DNA from: Caldifarciminota bacterium
Lineage (GTDB): Bacteria > Hydrothermota > Hydrothermia > LBFQ01 > DSFT01
Direction of reading: 5' to 3'
Assembly (NCBI GenBank): GCA_015494735.1
Contig: WGAQ01000023.1
Span: forward strand, 1-7,692
DNA length: 7,692 nucleotides
Shown here: positions 6,084 to 7,692 of the stretch, in pieces
Numbering within the stretch: position 1 is the first letter of the stretch
How the letters are laid out: the number at the start of each line of letters is the position of its first letter
Translations under genes and position numbers: made by a program
The notes under the pieces: generated by a model
What the model saw: the letters and a program-made list of their open reading frames with translations, nothing else
Database searches by the model: none
Told to the model about the DNA's origin: nothing

Positions 6084-7358
6084 ATGCCGGCATTAAAATT
6101 AAACAAATTTAAAGAATTCGTTTTAGTGGAAAACGGGAGGAAGGTCAGTATGCTGCTGTTCTTATTGACTGCATCGCAAAGTGTGGAACTGTGGAATAAG
6201 TTCGTCTTTCTGGTGTCGAAGGATGTGGGGAAGGAGAAGGCCATACAGCTGGTCAGTGCATCGACGCCGGAAAAGATTGCTCCACTCGTAAAGAAGGTTT
6301 TTCATCTGAATAGCGACAAGGAGGCTCTGCATCTGGCTTCGAAAATAATCAGGGGCTATGAGCTGTATCGCAATGGGAGCGGGGACGATGATACCCACAG
6401 ATTGAATGTGGTCTATTCCAGCGAATGCATTTCCCATCTGTGGGAGTGGGGGGCTGAGGATTCCATTACATCGTGCTCCGGAACTGACCTGTGTTTTGGG
6501 ACAGCGCTGGGGGAATATTATCCTCCGGATGCCAACGATACTCTCGTATCCCCGTCCCTCGACCTGTCCTCATACGATGCCGCCAGAATTATATTCAGCC
6601 ATTACTACTATACGGAATCGGGCTCCGACTATGGTACTGTCGTTTGCTCCCCCGATGGAGGGGCCACGTGGATGGAGGTGGGAGGTCCCTATAGTGGCAA
6701 CTCCGGTGGATGGGTCTTCGATACGGTGGACATATCATCGTGTATAAGTTCCAATACTGTTCTGGGTTTTGCCTTCCACAGCGATGGGTCCATCCAGTAT
6801 CTGGGGTGGTATGTGGATGATATCTATGTGGAGGGGGCTGTTTACAATGCATTCAATGTGCTGTACTCGTCATCCTTCGAGGGCGCGGACGATGGGGACC
6901 TGGTTCCGATTCTCCTGGGGGATTCCACTGCTCCCTGGGAGAGGGGTGTTCCCACAAGCGGCCCCGGCAGTGCTTACGACGGCGCCAGAGTATGGGCCAC
7001 GAACCTCTCCGGTGATTACAAGAACTATGCAGATGAAGCTCTGACGAAGCAGACCGCCATAACCCTTTCGGGATATACCACCTATTATCTCACCTTCTAT
7101 CACTGGTACGATATAGAGAGCGGATACGACAGTGCAATGGTTGAACTGTCCACCGATGGAGGCGCCACATGGAGCATGCTGGCTTCCTATACCGGAGATG
7201 GGACCTCCTGGAGCAGGGTTTCTCTGGATTTGACGCCGTATGCGGGGAGCGATATTCTCTTCAGATTCAGGTTTAAGAGCGACCTGAGCATCAATTACAG
7301 TGGATGGTATATGGATTCCATCAATCTTTATGGTGTGGACCTGGGTCCCTACTCATAG
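6084..7358 (+). CDS. Two-domain InhA/MAM-like beta-sandwich protein (up to in-frame TAG)
   Basis: The first 424 residues fall into an unrecognised, probably helical N-terminal region (1-95) and two tandem beta-sandwich domains (about 109-252 and 257-418). The second has the hallmarks of the MAM-like domain in immune-inhibitor-A (M6) proteases and other secreted proteins: WERGVP, GARVWATNLSGDY, TFYHWYDIE, STDGGATW, RFRFKSD and SGWYMDSINLYG. No metalloprotease HExxH is seen in this part. Five cysteines in domain 1 and NxS/T sites (N151, N307, N404) suit an extracellular protein, yet no classical signal peptide is present: only a short hydrophobic patch, VSMLLFLLTA (21-30). An in-frame ATG at 6150 has a good Shine-Dalgarno (GGGAGG, 6135-6140) and could be the true start, placing that patch at the N-terminus. 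The frame stays open past the TAG, so the natural protein is probably longer. Its exact function is unknown; adhesion or substrate binding is the likely role of such domains. Confidence 0.7.
   Translation: MPALKLNKFKEFVLVENGRKVSMLLFLLTASQSVELWNKFVFLVSKDVGKEKAIQLVSASTPEKIAPLVKKVFHLNSDKEALHLASKIIRGYELYRNGSGDDDTHRLNVVYSSECISHLWEWGAEDSITSCSGTDLCFGTALGEYYPPDANDTLVSPSLDLSSYDAARIIFSHYYYTESGSDYGTVVCSPDGGATWMEVGGPYSGNSGGWVFDTVDISSCISSNTVLGFAFHSDGSIQYLGWYVDDIYVEGAVYNAFNVLYSSSFEGADDGDLVPILLGDSTAPWERGVPTSGPGSAYDGARVWATNLSGDYKNYADEALTKQTAITLSGYTTYYLTFYHWYDIESGYDSAMVELSTDGGATWSMLASYTGDGTSWSRVSLDLTPYAGSDILFRFRFKSDLSINYSGWYMDSINLYGVDLGPYS
6408..7337 (+). repeat. Tandem repeat of MAM-like domain coding units
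   Basis: The two domains (6408-6839 and 6852-7337) share SPDGGATW/STDGGATW, a following Y-S/T-G turn, a DGS/DLS motif and GWYVDDIYVEG/GWYMDSINLYG at matching places. The DNA is also alike around 6654 and 7155 (GATGGAGG-GCCAC-TGGA). The first unit lacks the long insert seen in the second, and elsewhere identity is low, so the duplication is old. Confidence 0.7.
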
Positions 7359-7692
7359 GTGGCTTATTATGATTTCGATGATAGCGACGATGGATTTTAT
7401 TCCTCAGGTTATGTCAGGGGCAATCCCTATGAACTGTCCAACTCGTATCTGACATGGTGGATAGATATACTGCAGGATGCCGATTTTGGAACATATACCG
7501 CTGAAACGGGACCCAACCACGTGTATCCCCACATCACCCTGCTGTATGGAGGGAGCTGGGCGAGCGCCTGGAGCAGCTGGACAACGATACACTCGGAAAA
7601 TTCCGGTATCGATTACATCGGGAAGAATGGAACGGCCACTCCGCCTTCGGGATACGATATGGCCAATCTGAAGAACTTCGCATCCCAGGTGA
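7359..7692 (+). CDS. In-frame continuation of the MAM-domain protein beyond TAG (partial, runs off the window)
   Basis: After TAG the same frame reads 111 codons without a stop to the window edge, beginning VAYYDFDDSDDGFYSSGYV. The product is rich in Tyr, Trp, Ser, Gly and Asp, like the domains before it, with an NGT glycosylation-type site. The opening resembles the acidic start of a MAM-like unit (SSSFEGADDGD in domain 2), but the rest (TWWIDILQDADFGTY, then PHITLLYGG) is not recognised. A GTG directly follows the TAG (7359-7361), yet it has no Shine-Dalgarno and would start a secreted-type protein without a signal peptide. I therefore read it as one gene interrupted by TAG through recoding, mutation or error. 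The C-terminus is not visible. Confidence 0.6.
   Translation, partial: MAYYDFDDSDDGFYSSGYVRGNPYELSNSYLTWWIDILQDADFGTYTAETGPNHVYPHITLLYGGSWASAWSSWTTIHSENSGIDYIGKNGTATPPSGYDMANLKNFASQV

Noticed and set aside
1..7692. CRISPR array, insertion sequence or defence system
   Set aside because: No regularly spaced direct repeats, transposase motifs, terminal inverted repeats or nuclease genes were seen; the genes are metabolic, regulatory and surface-type.

Overview
The window looks archaeal. It has a fused 3-hydroxyacyl-CoA dehydrogenase/crotonase in the archaeal domain order, a GNAT-fused NDP-forming acyl-CoA synthetase, a small Roadblock/LC7 protein of the type common in archaea, and TATA-like boxes in place of bacterial -35/-10 promoters. 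A protein- or fatty-acid-degrading lineage of Thermoplasmatota or Archaeoglobi type would fit, but that placement is inference. Codon use avoids TTA, CTA and TCA, which leaves very long but meaningless open frames on the strands opposite the real genes.

Layout. Positions 1-79 are upstream sequence with a strong inverted repeat and a TATA-like box. Positions 80-2416 (+) encode a 778-residue bifunctional beta-oxidation enzyme with recognisable active-site residues for both reactions. A GC-rich hairpin region (2430-2508) separates it from a convergent Roadblock/LC7 gene (2502-2870, -), whose start is fixed by a strong Shine-Dalgarno sequence. After a 197-base gap with a hairpin, a large gene on the minus strand (3068-5772) encodes an N-terminal GNAT acetyltransferase, the CoA-binding and ligase (alpha) part, and an ATP-grasp (beta) part of an NDP-forming acyl-CoA synthetase. 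It is split by an apparent one-base deletion in an A-tract near 3863-3867. About 310 bases of divergent intergenic DNA with small hairpins follow (5773-6083). The last gene (6084 to the right edge, +) encodes two tandem InhA/MAM-like beta-sandwich domains. Its frame meets a TAG at 7356-7358 and then stays open, with the same kind of composition, to the end of the window.

How the genes may work together (inference): the dehydrogenase/hydratase processes enoyl- and 3-hydroxyacyl-CoA, and the NDP-forming synthetase interconverts acyl-CoA and free acid with ADP/ATP. Together they suit growth on fatty acids or amino-acid-derived acids. The GNAT module could add lysine acetylation control. The MAM-domain protein resembles parts of secreted proteases and surface proteins, which would suit a polymer degrader.

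The two points most worth a second look are the in-frame TAG with an open continuation, which is a candidate readthrough or pyrrolysine codon because the three other natural stops seen are all TGA, and the single-base frameshift in the acyl-CoA synthetase. Two disruptions in under 8 kb could also mean assembly error.
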